Origin: Streptomyces griseiscabiei
Lineage (GTDB): Bacteria > Actinomycetota > Actinomycetes > Streptomycetales > Streptomycetaceae
Length of the DNA: 64,000 nt
Reading direction: 5' to 3'
NCBI RefSeq assembly: GCF_020010925.1
Contig: NZ_JAGJBZ010000006.1
Coordinates: 1-64,000 of the forward strand
In this document: positions 28,689 to 38,038 of the stretch, piece after piece
Layout of the letters: every line of letters begins with the position of its first letter
How positions within the stretch are numbered: position 1 is the first letter of the stretch
Notes under the pieces: model-generated
The model's database searches: none
The model's input: the letters and a program-made list of their open reading frames with translations, nothing else
Told to the model about the DNA's origin: nothing
Program-made: the position numbers and the translations under genes

Positions 28689-31600
28689 ATGAGCCTCCAC
28701 GGCCTGCTAGACGCCGTAATCCAGGACGCCCCCCTCGCCGAAGCGATCAGGGCGGCATCCGACGGCCACCGCACCCACATCGACCTGGTGGGCCCCCCGG
28801 CGGCCCGCCCCTTCGCGGTGGCCGCCCTGGCCCGGGAGGCCGGCCGCCCCGTACTCGCCGTCACGGCGACGGGCCGCGAGGCCGAGGACCTGGCGGCGGC
28901 CCTGCGCTCGCTGCTCCCCCCGGACGGCGTGGTGGAGTACCCCGCCTGGGAGACGCTCCCGCACGAACGGCTCAGCCCGCGCAGCGACACCGTCGGCCGC
29001 CGCCTCGCCGTCCTGCGCCGCCTGGCCCACCCGCGCCCGGACGACCCGGAGACCGGCCCGGTCTCGGTGGTCGTCGCCCCCGTCCGCTCGGTCCTCCAGC
29101 CCCAGGTCAAGGGGCTCGGCGACCTGGAGCCGGTCGCGCTGCGCACGGGCGGGTCGGCCGACCTGAACCGTACGGTCGAGGCGCTGGCGGCAGCGGCGTA
29201 CTCGCGGGTGGAGCTGGTCGAGAAGCGCGGCGAGTTCGCGGTGCGCGGCGGCATCCTGGACGTCTTCCCGCCGACCGAGGAGCACCCCTTGCGGGTGGAG
29301 TTCTGGGGCGACGACGTCGAGGAGATCCGGTACTTCAAGGTCGCCGACCAGAGATCGCTGGAGGTCGCCGAGCACGGTCTGTGGGCGCCCCCCTGCCGCG
29401 AACTCCTCCTCACGGACGACGTACGCGCCCGCGCACGCGCCCTCGCCGAGCGCCACCCGGAGCTGGGCGAGCTGCTCAACAAGATCGCCGAAGGCATCGC
29501 CGTCGAGGGCATGGAGTCCCTCGCCCCGGTCCTGGTCGACGACATGGAACTGCTGATCGACGTCCTGCCCAAGGGCGCGATGGCGATCGTGTGCGACCCG
29601 GAGCGGGTGCGCACGCGCGCGGCGGACCTGGTCGCCACCTCGCAGGAGTTCCTCGAGGCGTCCTGGGCGGCGACCGCCGGTGGCGGCGAGGCGCCCATCG
29701 ACGTGGGCGCGGCCTCCCTGCGGTCCATCGCGGACGTCCGCGACCGGGCCCGTGAGCTGGACATGATGTGGTGGTCGGTGTCGCCGTTCGCGGCCGACGA
29801 GACCTGGACATCAGCCGCTGCCGCGGCGGGGGACGCCGACACGCTCAAGCTGGGCATGCACGCCCCGGAGACCTACCGCGGCGACACCGCGAAGGCGCTC
29901 GCCGACACCAAGGGCTGGCTCGCCGACGGCTGGCGCACGGTGTTCGTGACCGAGGCCCACGGCCCGGCCGCCCGCACGGTCGAGGTGCTCGGCGGCGAGG
30001 GCATCGCGGCCCGGCTGGAGGCCGAGCTGGGGCGGATCACCCCGTCGGTCGTACATGTCGCCTGCGGCTCGATCGACTACGGCTTCATCGACCCCGCCCT
30101 CAAGCTCGCGGTCCTCACCGAGACCGACCTCACCGGCCAGAAGGCGGCCGGCAAGGACGGCGCGCGGATGCCCGCGCGCCGGCGCAAGACCATCGACCCG
30201 CTCACCCTGGAGCCGGGCGACTACATCGTCCACGAGCAGCACGGCGTCGGCCGCTACATCGAGATGGTCCAGCGGACGGTGCAGGGCGCGACCCGCGAGT
30301 ACCTGGTCGTCGAGTACGCTCCCGCCAAGCGCGGCCAGCCCGGCGACCGCCTCTACATCCCGACGGACCAGCTGGAGCAGATCACCAAGTACGTCGGTGG
30401 CGAGGCGCCCACGCTGCACCGCCTCGGCGGCGCCGACTGGACCAAGACCAAGGCGCGCGCGAAGAAGGCGGTCAAGGAGATCGCCGCCGACCTCATCAGG
30501 CTGTACTCCGCGCGAATGGCGGCCCCCGGACACGCGTTCGGCGCGGACACGCCCTGGCAGCGCGAGCTGGAGGACGCCTTCCCGTACGCGGAGACGCCGG
30601 ACCAGCTGACGACGATCGCCGAGGTCAAGGAGGACATGGAGAAGACGGTCCCGATGGACCGGCTGATCTGCGGCGACGTCGGCTACGGCAAGACGGAGAT
30701 CGCGGTGCGGGCCGCCTTCAAGGCCGTCCAGGACGGCAAGCAGGTGGCCGTGCTGGTGCCCACGACCCTGCTGGTGCAGCAGCACTTCGGCACGTTCAGC
30801 GAGCGGTACTCGCAGTTCCCCGTCAACGTCCGGGCCCTGTCCCGCTTCCAGACGGACACCGAGGCCAAGGGCACCCTGGAGGGACTGCGCGAGGGCGCGG
30901 TCGACATCGTCATCGGCACGCATCGTCTGTTCTCCTCCGAGACCAAGTTCAAGGATCTCGGGCTCGTCATCGTCGACGAGGAGCAGCGCTTCGGCGTCGA
31001 GCACAAGGAGCAGCTGAAGAAGCTGCGCGCCAACGTGGACGTGCTGACGATGTCCGCGACCCCGATCCCGCGCACCCTGGAGATGGCGGTCACCGGCATC
31101 CGTGAGATGTCCACGATCACCACACCCCCGGAGGAGCGCCACCCGGTCCTGACCTTCGTCGGCCCGTACGAGGAGAAGCAGATCGGGGCGGCGATCCGCC
31201 GCGAACTGCTGCGCGAGGGCCAGGTCTTCTACATCCACAACCGGGTGGAGTCCATCGACCGCGCGGCCTCCCGGCTGCGCGAGATCGTCCCCGAGGCGCG
31301 GATCGCGACGGCCCACGGCCAGATGTCGGAGCAGGCCCTGGAGCAGGTCGTCGTCGACTTCTGGGAGAAGAAGTTCGACGTCCTCGTCTCGACGACGATC
31401 GTGGAGTCGGGCATCGACATCTCCAACGCGAACACGCTGATCGTGGAGCGCGGCGACACCTTCGGTCTGTCGCAGCTGCACCAGCTGCGGGGGCGGGTGG
31501 GCCGAGGCCGCGAGCGCGGCTACGCGTACTTCCTGTACCCGCCGGAGAAGCCCCTGACGGAGACCGCCCACGAGCGGCTGGCCACCATCGCGCAGCACAC

Positions 31601-32246
31601 GGAGATGGGCGCCGGTATGTACGTGGCGATGAAGGACCTGGAGATCCGGGGCGCGGGCAACCTGCTGGGCGGCGAGCAGTCCGGCCATATCGCGGGCGTC
31701 GGCTTCGACCTGTACGTCCGGATGGTCGGCGAGGCCGTCGCCGACTACCGCCGTCAGTTGGAGACCGGGGAGATCGAGGAGGAGCCGCCGCTCGAGGTCA
31801 AGATCGAGCTGCCGGTCGACGCGCACGTCCCGCACGACTACGCGCCGGGCGAGCGGCTGCGGCTGCAGGCCTACCGGGCCATCGCCTCCGTCAACACCGA
31901 GGCGGACATCGCCGCCGTGCGCGAGGAACTCGTCGACCGCTACGGCAAGTTGCCCGAGCCGGTGGAGAACCTGCTGCTGGTGGCCGGGCTGCGGATGCTC
32001 GCCCGGGCCTGCGGGGTCGGCGAGATCGTCCTCCAGGGCACCAACATCCGCTTCGCACCGGTGGAGTTGAGGGAGTCGCAGGAGCTGCGGCTGAAGCGGC
32101 TGTACCCGGGGACGGTCATCAAGCCGGCCGTCCACCAGGTGCTGGTGCCCCGCCCGAAGACGGCGAAGGTGGGCGGGAAGCCGCTGGTCGGGCGGGATCT
32201 GCTGGGGTGGACCGGGGAGTTCCTCGCTTCGATTCTCGGGTCGTAG
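28689..32246 (+). CDS. mfd: Transcription-repair coupling factor (Mfd)
   Basis: 1185 residues. Mfd removes RNA polymerase stalled at DNA lesions and recruits UvrA. Domains in order: UvrB-homology region (about 30-330), the CarD-like RNA-polymerase-interacting domain near residue 500 (GDYIVHEQHGVGRYIEM), the RecG-like ATPase with Walker A GDVGYGKTE near 660 and DEEQRFG near 763, the translocation motif region LRGRVGRGRERGYAYF, and a C-terminal TRCF domain. I chose the ATG at 28689 (MSLHGLLDAV), which starts where the family starts; longer in-frame extension is low-complexity. No strong ribosome site. Single gene. Confidence 0.97.
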   Translation: MSLHGLLDAVIQDAPLAEAIRAASDGHRTHIDLVGPPAARPFAVAALAREAGRPVLAVTATGREAEDLAAALRSLLPPDGVVEYPAWETLPHERLSPRSDTVGRRLAVLRRLAHPRPDDPETGPVSVVVAPVRSVLQPQVKGLGDLEPVALRTGGSADLNRTVEALAAAAYSRVELVEKRGEFAVRGGILDVFPPTEEHPLRVEFWGDDVEEIRYFKVADQRSLEVAEHGLWAPPCRELLLTDDVRARARALAERHPELGELLNKIAEGIAVEGMESLAPVLVDDMELLIDVLPKGAMAIVCDPERVRTRAADLVATSQEFLEASWAATAGGGEAPIDVGAASLRSIADVRDRARELDMMWWSVSPFAADETWTSAAAAAGDADTLKLGMHAPETYRGDTAKALADTKGWLADGWRTVFVTEAHGPAARTVEVLGGEGIAARLEAELGRITPSVVHVACGSIDYGFIDPALKLAVLTETDLTGQKAAGKDGARMPARRRKTIDPLTLEPGDYIVHEQHGVGRYIEMVQRTVQGATREYLVVEYAPAKRGQPGDRLYIPTDQLEQITKYVGGEAPTLHRLGGADWTKTKARAKKAVKEIAADLIRLYSARMAAPGHAFGADTPWQRELEDAFPYAETPDQLTTIAEVKEDMEKTVPMDRLICGDVGYGKTEIAVRAAFKAVQDGKQVAVLVPTTLLVQQHFGTFSERYSQFPVNVRALSRFQTDTEAKGTLEGLREGAVDIVIGTHRLFSSETKFKDLGLVIVDEEQRFGVEHKEQLKKLRANVDVLTMSATPIPRTLEMAVTGIREMSTITTPPEERHPVLTFVGPYEEKQIGAAIRRELLREGQVFYIHNRVESIDRAASRLREIVPEARIATAHGQMSEQALEQVVVDFWEKKFDVLVSTTIVESGIDISNANTLIVERGDTFGLSQLHQLRGRVGRGRERGYAYFLYPPEKPLTETAHERLATIAQHTEMGAGMYVAMKDLEIRGAGNLLGGEQSGHIAGVGFDLYVRMVGEAVADYRRQLETGEIEEEPPLEVKIELPVDAHVPHDYAPGERLRLQAYRAIASVNTEADIAAVREELVDRYGKLPEPVENLLLVAGLRMLARACGVGEIVLQGTNIRFAPVELRESQELRLKRLYPGTVIKPAVHQVLVPRPKTAKVGGKPLVGRDLLGWTGEFLASILGS

Positions 32247-32294
32247 CCGGGTCCGGGAACGGGTCCGGGAACGGGGCCGGGGGTGGCTGCGCGG

Positions 32295-32957
32295 TCAGGA
32301 CGTCGGTGCGGGAGGCGCGGCCGGGAACAGCAGTTCCGTGGCCGTGCGGAACACCTCCTCGGGGTCCTGGTCGCCCACGACCCCGGTGAGGTTGCCGCTG
32401 AGCAGCAGCGTGGCGAAGCCGTGGGAGAGGGACCAGGCGGCGATCCCGGCCAGCCGCGGGTCGGTGTCGAGGGCGCCCGGCGTCCCGGGGCGGGCGTCGG
32501 TGACGGCGGTGCGCAGCCGCTCGCGTGACAGGGCGCGGGCGGTGGTCAGTTCGAGGTCGTCCTCGCGGAGCAGCTCCGGCCGGAACATCACCTGGAAGTG
32601 GGCGGGGTGCTCGCGCGCGAACCGGACATAGCGCACGCCCGAGTCCCGCAGGTCGCCGGCCTCCGCGAGCGCGGCCGCCAGCAGCGCGTGCCCCTCCGCC
32701 GCGATGGCCGTCAGCAGACCCGTGCGGTCCTTGAAGTGATGGGCGGGCGCGGCATGGGAGACCCCCGCGCGCCGCGCCAGATCCCGCAGGCTCAGCGCGG
32801 ACGGGCCGTCGGTGGCGATGACGTCGAGCGCGGCGTGGAGGATCGCACGGCGGAGGTCGCCGTGGTGGTAGGGGCGGTCGGGCCGGTCGGCGCGCGGGGT
32901 CGGTGAGGGCTGCGCGGCCTGATCCGGCTGTCGATCGGTCGTGGTGTCGCGAGGCAT
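32295..32957 (-). CDS. TetR-family regulator with WHG-type C-terminal domain
   Basis: 220 residues. The N-terminal helix-turn-helix (about 32-80) contains LSLRDLARRAGVSHAAPAHHF, and the ligand domain ends with AAWSLSHGFATLLLSGNL, which carries the WxxxHG motif of the WHG class. The ATG at 32957 gives a normal N-terminus. It diverges from the SCO6745-family gene, and two 15-bp dyads lie between them, so autoregulation and control of that gene are likely. The ligand is unknown. Confidence 0.92.
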   Translation of the reverse strand: MPRDTTTDRQPDQAAQPSPTPRADRPDRPYHHGDLRRAILHAALDVIATDGPSALSLRDLARRAGVSHAAPAHHFKDRTGLLTAIAAEGHALLAAALAEAGDLRDSGVRYVRFAREHPAHFQVMFRPELLREDDLELTTARALSRERLRTAVTDARPGTPGALDTDPRLAGIAAWSLSHGFATLLLSGNLTGVVGDQDPEEVFRTATELLFPAAPPAPTS

Positions 32958-32987
32958 GGAGACAGCGTAGGTCCCTCGGAGGCTTCC

Positions 32988-33041
32988 ATCTAGTCGTTGA
33001 CAAGTTCGCCCCGGGCCCGGCAATCTAGTCAGTGACAAGTT
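32988..33041. promoter_or_regulatory. Two tandem TetR-type operators in the divergent promoter region
   Basis: ATCTAGTCGTTGACAAGTT (32988-33006) and ATCTAGTCAGTGACAAGTT (33023-33041) match at 17 of 19 positions. The second has a near-perfect dyad CTAGTCA-g-TGACAAG. The first contains TTGACA, which could be a -35 element for the rightward gene with CAATCT 18 bases on. Confidence 0.75.
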
Positions 33042-33094
33042 GCGCTCCGGTCGTCGTCGGCGGCGGCCGGAAGGAGCGGCAGGGAGGATGCGTC

Positions 33095-34015
33095 ATGTCC
33101 GAGTACGGCACCGGCACCGGCATCGACACCGGAAGCGAAGCCGAGCGCGACACCGTCGACCAGGGCGAGGTGCGCCGGATGTGGCACCTGCTGGAGCCCT
33201 TGCACGCCGTCCTCTACTACGCGCCGGAGGCCTTCGAGGAGGCGTCCGCGCTGGGGTACGACGTGGCGGAGCGATGGCCGAGCTACTTCCCGTTCCGTGC
33301 GGCACCCCTGGGCGCCGTGGGGGTCGGGCGCACGGCCTCCGCCTTCTACAGCTTCAGCCCCCGCATGGTCGCGGAGCACATCGGGCCGGCCTGGCGGACC
33401 GCGACACCGGACGCCGTGCTGGCGGCCCGGGACCGGGCGGTCGACCGGGCCTACCGCGCGCTGTTCGGCGACCGCGTCGACAGTGCCGAGCTGGCGGAGG
33501 CCGCGGCCCTGGCCCGCCGCGCCGCGGAGTCCGTGAACACCGAGGGCCGCCCCCTCGCCGCGGCCAATGCCGAGCTGCCCTGGCCCGGGCCCGCCCCTCT
33601 CCAGCTCTGGCGGGCGGCCACGATCCTGCGGGAGCACCGGGGCGACGGCCACCTCGCGGCCCTGCTGACGGCGGACCTCGACCCCGTCGAGTCCCTCGTC
33701 TCGTTCGCCGCGATCGGCGCCGCCTCCGTGGAGCGCTTCGAGAGCCGTGGGTGGAGCCCCAAGGAGTGGACGGCCGCCCTCGACCGCCTCACGGCCCGCG
33801 GTCTGACCCTGCCGGACGGTACGGCCACGGAGGCGGGCCGGAGTCTGCGCCGGGAGGTCGAGCAGCGCACCGACCGGCTGGCCGCCACGCCCTGGCGGCT
33901 CCTCGGCGCCGACGGCACCGCCCGACTCGCCGATCTGCTGGGCGAGTTCTGGGTCGCCGTCATCGGCTCGGGCCTGCTGCCGGCGGAGACGACCCTGGGT
34001 ATAGGCAAGGTGTGA
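33095..34015 (+). CDS. SCO6745 family protein
   Basis: About 306 residues. The N-terminal block RMWHLLEPLHAVLYYAPEAF and RAAPLGAVGVGRTASAFYSF, and the later SFAAIGAASVERFESRGWS, are typical of the SCO6745 (SalK-like) family, which has a winged-helix-like C-terminal half. Function in the family is not established as far as I recall. I chose ATG 33095 with AGGGAGG upstream. It is divergent from, and probably controlled by, the TetR gene through the operators between them. Confidence 0.85.
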   Translation: MSEYGTGTGIDTGSEAERDTVDQGEVRRMWHLLEPLHAVLYYAPEAFEEASALGYDVAERWPSYFPFRAAPLGAVGVGRTASAFYSFSPRMVAEHIGPAWRTATPDAVLAARDRAVDRAYRALFGDRVDSAELAEAAALARRAAESVNTEGRPLAAANAELPWPGPAPLQLWRAATILREHRGDGHLAALLTADLDPVESLVSFAAIGAASVERFESRGWSPKEWTAALDRLTARGLTLPDGTATEAGRSLRREVEQRTDRLAATPWRLLGADGTARLADLLGEFWVAVIGSGLLPAETTLGIGKV

Positions 34016-34137
34016 ACGGCTCCTGACGGTCCCGCACGGCAGGGGGCCGCGCCCGTCGGCGGTTACGGTGTTGAGCGGACGGGACGGGGAACCCACGCGG
34101 GACCGCGTGAAGCACGGACAGAGGAAAGGGGTGTCGC

Positions 34138-34857
34138 GTGGTGCGTTGGAGGGGTGGGGTCGCCGTCGTCGCTCTGGTGCTGGTCACCGCGACCGGCTGC
34201 GAACTGGACGGCACGGACGGTTCGGCCGGACCGCAGGAGAGCCCCGGCGGGGGCGGCGCCGCGCTCGCCGCGGCGGAGGCGCTGACCGTGAAGGGGAGGG
34301 CGCCCAGGACCGGTTACGACCGGGACGAGTTCGGCAGCCCCTGGGCCGACACGGACTCCAACAGCTGCGACACCCGCGACGACATACTCAAACGCGACCT
34401 GGACGACGTGAAGTTCCGGGACGGCGACTGCACGGTCGTCTCCGGGGTGCTCGACCCGGACCCGTACACCGGCGAGGACGTGCCGTACGTCCGGGGCCGC
34501 AGCAAGATCGACGTGGATCACATCGTGGCCCTCTCCGACGCCTGGCAGAAGGGCGCCCAGAAGTGGGACGACAGCAAGCGCATAGCGCTGGCCAACGACC
34601 CGCTGAACCTCCTCGCGGTGGACTCCGGCACCAACCGCGGCAAGGGGGACGGCGACACGGCCACCTGGCTCCCGCCCAACAAGGAGTACCGCTGCACGTA
34701 CGTGGCCGCCCAGGTCGCGGTGAAGACGAAGTACGGCCTCTGGGTCACCTCCGCCGAACAGACCGCGATGAAGCGGGTCCTGACCACCTGCCCCGGGCAG
34801 GAACTGCCGACGGGCGGCAACCCGACCGAGGCCCCGGCCCGCTTCCACGCGGACTGA
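34138..34857 (+). CDS. Secreted HNH nuclease of the DUF1524 type, probable lipoprotein
   Basis: 239 residues. The N-terminal signal segment VVALVLVTATGC ends in a likely lipobox cysteine. The mature part has paired cysteines (CDTRDDILKRD..GDC), then the HNH core VDHIVALSDAWQKGAQKWDD (D126-H127) and ANDPLNLLAVDSGTNRGKGD. It would be an extracellular or membrane-anchored nuclease, perhaps for nucleic acid scavenging. The GTG at 34138 has GAGGAAAGGGG before it. Single gene between the SCO6745-family gene and a convergent lipoprotein gene. Confidence 0.9.
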   Translation: MVRWRGGVAVVALVLVTATGCELDGTDGSAGPQESPGGGGAALAAAEALTVKGRAPRTGYDRDEFGSPWADTDSNSCDTRDDILKRDLDDVKFRDGDCTVVSGVLDPDPYTGEDVPYVRGRSKIDVDHIVALSDAWQKGAQKWDDSKRIALANDPLNLLAVDSGTNRGKGDGDTATWLPPNKEYRCTYVAAQVAVKTKYGLWVTSAEQTAMKRVLTTCPGQELPTGGNPTEAPARFHAD

Positions 34858-34890
34858 GGCGGCCGTGGTGCCGCCCGGCGGGAGAGCGCG

Positions 34891-35637
34891 TCAGCTGAAG
34901 TCCTTGTCCAGGTCGATGACCTTGCCCTTGGGCGCCTCGGCCGGGACCGGCTTGTCGAAGTCGGTGAAGGTGAGGTCGCCGGGCTCCTTCGCGGACTTGC
35001 TGACGACCCGCAGGAGGTACGGCTTGCCCTCGGTCGCGACGTACAGGGTGTAGCGGTCCTTGCCGTCCTTCTCGTCGAGGACGATCGCGGGGGTGCCGCC
35101 GGTCTCGGTGGTCTTGCCGCGGGTGGCGTCGGAGTTGACGTCCTCGAAGTCGGCGAGGACGGTGTCGAGGTCGCAGAAGCCCGCGATGTCCTTGGAGTCC
35201 GCGGCCTTCGCGGAGGTCTTGGTCCACTTGCCGGCCAGCATGTCGACGACCATGTCTGCCTCCTCCTTGGAGGAGTCCTTCGACTGGGCGCGCAGGAACG
35301 CCTCGTCGTACTTCATGTAGAGGGTGTCGCCGACCTTGATCAGCTCGGCCTCGCCCTCGCCGTTCATGCTCAGCGTGCCGGCGCAGTCGCCCTTCTTGTT
35401 CATCGCCATGTCCATCCGGACCGTGCCGCCGGCGGACTCGTCCTGCATCTCGCCCTTCATCCGGAGCGAGTCGGCCTCGGCGGTGGCCTTCACGGCCTTG
35501 TCGGCGATCTCTCCGCCGGTCAGTCCGGCGAACGGGCCGTCGGCCTTGTCGTCGCCCGGCAGGCAGCCGGTGAGCGAGAACGTGGCCGCGGCGGCGACAC
35601 AGAGAGCGGCGAGTGCGGTGCGGCTGGTGCGACGCAT
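34891..35637 (-). CDS. Lipoprotein of the LppX/LprAFG-like type
   Basis: 248 residues. The signal peptide ends LTGC, a clear lipobox (cysteine near residue 23). The mature domain is beta-rich: SLRMKGEMQDESAGGTVRMD, LIKVGDTLYMKYDEAFLR, PYLLRVVSKSAKEPGDLTFTDF, as in LolA/LppX-like lipid-binding lipoproteins. The start ATG at 35637 follows GGGGGGAA. Single gene, divergent from the methylase gene. Lipid or glycolipid carriage is inferred from the fold. Confidence 0.85.
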   Translation of the reverse strand: MRRTSRTALAALCVAAAATFSLTGCLPGDDKADGPFAGLTGGEIADKAVKATAEADSLRMKGEMQDESAGGTVRMDMAMNKKGDCAGTLSMNGEGEAELIKVGDTLYMKYDEAFLRAQSKDSSKEEADMVVDMLAGKWTKTSAKAADSKDIAGFCDLDTVLADFEDVNSDATRGKTTETGGTPAIVLDEKDGKDRYTLYVATEGKPYLLRVVSKSAKEPGDLTFTDFDKPVPAEAPKGKVIDLDKDFS

Positions 35638-35847
35638 GAGAGTTCCCCCCTGGGAATGTGACAACGCTGCCGACGTGTGACCACCCGGATCGGGCGGCAC
35701 GTCGTTCGATGGGTCAATGACAGCAGAGCTTGTGAACCGAGTCAACACGATTCACGGAGTCGAGTGTGTACACGATGTGTATGGGTAGATCTTGCGTGCG
35801 TCGGTATGCTCGACGTCACACCACCAGGTACGAGGGGAGCCGGGCGC

Positions 35848-37875
35848 GTGCAGGGGAACGGGACAGAGGTCACGGCCGCGGACATCGCGCGGCTCGCCGG
35901 GGTGGGGCGCGCCGCCGTCAGCAACTGGCGCCGACGGCACGCCGATTTCCCCCGACCGGTCGGCGGCACCGAGACCAGCCCGGCCTTCGCGCTCGGCGAG
36001 GTCGAGGAGTGGCTGCGCGCTCAGGGCAAGCTCGCCGAAGTGCCCCTGAGGGAGCGCGTCTGGCAGCAGGTCACCGGCCACCCGGAGGGCCCCGTCACCG
36101 CGCTCGTGCACGCGGGCTGCGCCCTGCTCCACCTCCACGACCGGCCCCTGGCCTGGCTGGAGTTGAGCGCCCGCGGCGACGACGAGCAGTTGTCCCGGCT
36201 GCTGCCCGAGGCGCTCGGGGAGGTCCTCGCCCCGCGCTTCGGCCCGGCCCGCCAGCCCGCCGTCGCGCCGCCCACGCCCGCCGAACTGCTGCCCTCGATC
36301 CCGTTGTTGCGCGGCGCCACCGAACTGGCGGCGGACCTGGGGGCGAAGCAGACCTTCGAGTTCCTGCTCGCCCGGCACCTCGACGCCAACCCCCGCCAGT
36401 ACACGCTCACTCCGGGCGAACTGGCCGAGCTGATGGCCGAACTCGCTGGTCCCGCCCGCTCGGTGCTCGACCCGGCCTGCGGCACCGGCGCCCTGCTGCG
36501 CGCCGTCGCCGCCCGCCCCGGCCAGGAGCTGTACGGGCAGGACACCTCCCGCGAACTGGCCGCCCTCACCGCGCTCCGCCTCGCCCTGCGCACCACGAGC
36601 ACCGTCCGCACGGCCCCGGGCGACAGCCTCCGCGCCGACGCCCACGAACACCTCAGGGCCGAGGCCGTCCTGTGCCACCCGCCGTTCAACGAGCGCAACT
36701 GGGGCCATGACGAACTCGCCTACGACCCCCGCTGGGAGTACGGCTTCCCGGCCCGCACGGAATCCGAACTCGCCTGGGTGCAGCACGCGCTGGCCCGTCT
36801 GGAGGACGGCGGCACGGCCGTCCTGCTGATGCCGCCCGCCGCCGCCAGCCGTCGCTCGGGGCGCCGGATCCGCGCCGATCTGCTGCGCCGGGGCGCCCTG
36901 CGCGCCGTGATCGCCCTGCCGGTCGGCGCGGCACCCCCGTACAACATCCCGCTGCACCTGTGGGTGCTGCGCCGGCCCGGAAAGACGCCGGTGCCGCCCG
37001 AGTTGCTGCTCATCGACACCGGGCGGCTCGTGCACGAGGGGCGGAGCGGGTTCGACTGGACGGCGGTGCGCTCCGCCGTCCTCGACGCCTGGCGGCCCTT
37101 CGACCGCAAGGGCGAGGTGGCGCAGCGGCCGGGGCTGAGCCGTTCGCTGCCGGTCATCGAACTGCTGGACGACGATGTGGACCTGGCCCCGGCCCGGCAT
37201 CTGCCGCCCCCGGCCGCGGGCGGCGGCGCCGGTGAACTGACGGCCGTACGCGAACGCCTCGGCGAGACCCTCCGGCTGGCCGCCGACCTCACGCCTCCGC
37301 TCGCCGACGAGGAGCACCCCGCGCGCTGGCCGCTCACCACGGTCGGCGAACTCGCGCGCGGGGGAGCCCTGGTGCTGCGCACGGGCGGGAGCGGCCCTCA
37401 CGCGCGCGTGCTCACCGACCACGACGTCCTGTCCGGTACGGCCCCCTCGGGCACGCTCCCGGAGACCGGCGAGCCCGCCGTGCTCGTGGAAGCCGGCGAT
37501 GTCGTCGTCCCCGTCCTCGGCGGCGGCGGGGTCGCGCGCGTGATCGACGAGGAGACCGCGGGCGCCGCACTCGGCCGCAACCTCACCCTGCTGCGCCCCG
37601 ACGGGGCCGCGCTGGACGCGTGGTTCGTCGCCGGTTTCCTGCGCTCCACCGCCAACAGCCGCCAGGCCACCAGCTATGCCTCCACCGCGACCCGCCTCGA
37701 CGTACGCCGCCTCCAACTGCCCCGGCTCCCCCTGGACCAGCAGCGCCGCTACGGCGAACGGTTCCGCGCCCTCGCCGCGTTCGAGGACGCCCTCCGCCAG
37801 GCCGGCCGCCTCGGCGAACGTCTGGTGCGCGGCATGTACGACGGGCTCACGGACGGTTCGGTCGCCCCCGACTGA
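35848..37875 (+). CDS. Orphan HTH / N6-adenine methylase-like protein with altered motif IV
   Basis: 675 residues. N-terminal helix-turn-helix (about 6-60: VTAADIARLAGVGRAAVSNW). The central methylase domain has SAM motif I VLDPACGTGALL (D208). Motif IV reads CHPPFNERNW (H277), where N6-methylases normally have N, D or S before PP. The C-terminal 200 residues resemble a type I HsdS-like specificity region (SRQATSYASTATRLDVRRLQ and a coiled end). No restriction or separate specificity gene is nearby. The GTG at 35848 has GAGGGGAG upstream. Possible roles: orphan methylase, or a DNA-binding regulator that lost catalysis. Confidence 0.85.
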   Translation: MQGNGTEVTAADIARLAGVGRAAVSNWRRRHADFPRPVGGTETSPAFALGEVEEWLRAQGKLAEVPLRERVWQQVTGHPEGPVTALVHAGCALLHLHDRPLAWLELSARGDDEQLSRLLPEALGEVLAPRFGPARQPAVAPPTPAELLPSIPLLRGATELAADLGAKQTFEFLLARHLDANPRQYTLTPGELAELMAELAGPARSVLDPACGTGALLRAVAARPGQELYGQDTSRELAALTALRLALRTTSTVRTAPGDSLRADAHEHLRAEAVLCHPPFNERNWGHDELAYDPRWEYGFPARTESELAWVQHALARLEDGGTAVLLMPPAAASRRSGRRIRADLLRRGALRAVIALPVGAAPPYNIPLHLWVLRRPGKTPVPPELLLIDTGRLVHEGRSGFDWTAVRSAVLDAWRPFDRKGEVAQRPGLSRSLPVIELLDDDVDLAPARHLPPPAAGGGAGELTAVRERLGETLRLAADLTPPLADEEHPARWPLTTVGELARGGALVLRTGGSGPHARVLTDHDVLSGTAPSGTLPETGEPAVLVEAGDVVVPVLGGGGVARVIDEETAGAALGRNLTLLRPDGAALDAWFVAGFLRSTANSRQATSYASTATRLDVRRLQLPRLPLDQQRRYGERFRALAAFEDALRQAGRLGERLVRGMYDGLTDGSVAPD

Positions 37876-37947
37876 GCCCGCACCACCCCTACCGGACGGA
37901 ACCGCTCCGCCCGCGGCGGCGTGACCAGCACTGCGGTACTACAACGG

Positions 37948-37956
37948 TTGTCCACA
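37948..37956 (+). other. Single DnaA-box match
   Basis: TTGTCCACA matches the Streptomyces DnaA-box consensus exactly, in the 163-base gap between the methylase and membrane-protein genes. A single box could arise by chance. Confidence 0.4.
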
Positions 37957-38038
37957 ACCCTGGACCTCATGTCGTGGTCGACCGATACCCTCGGGACGAC
38001 ATCGCACATCCGCTCTCACCAGGCCCTCAGGAGCAGCC

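Noticed and set aside
37948..37956. A replication origin at the single perfect DnaA box
   Set aside because: Only one box, with no AT-rich unwinding region and no dnaA/dnaN neighbours; kept only as a low-confidence site.
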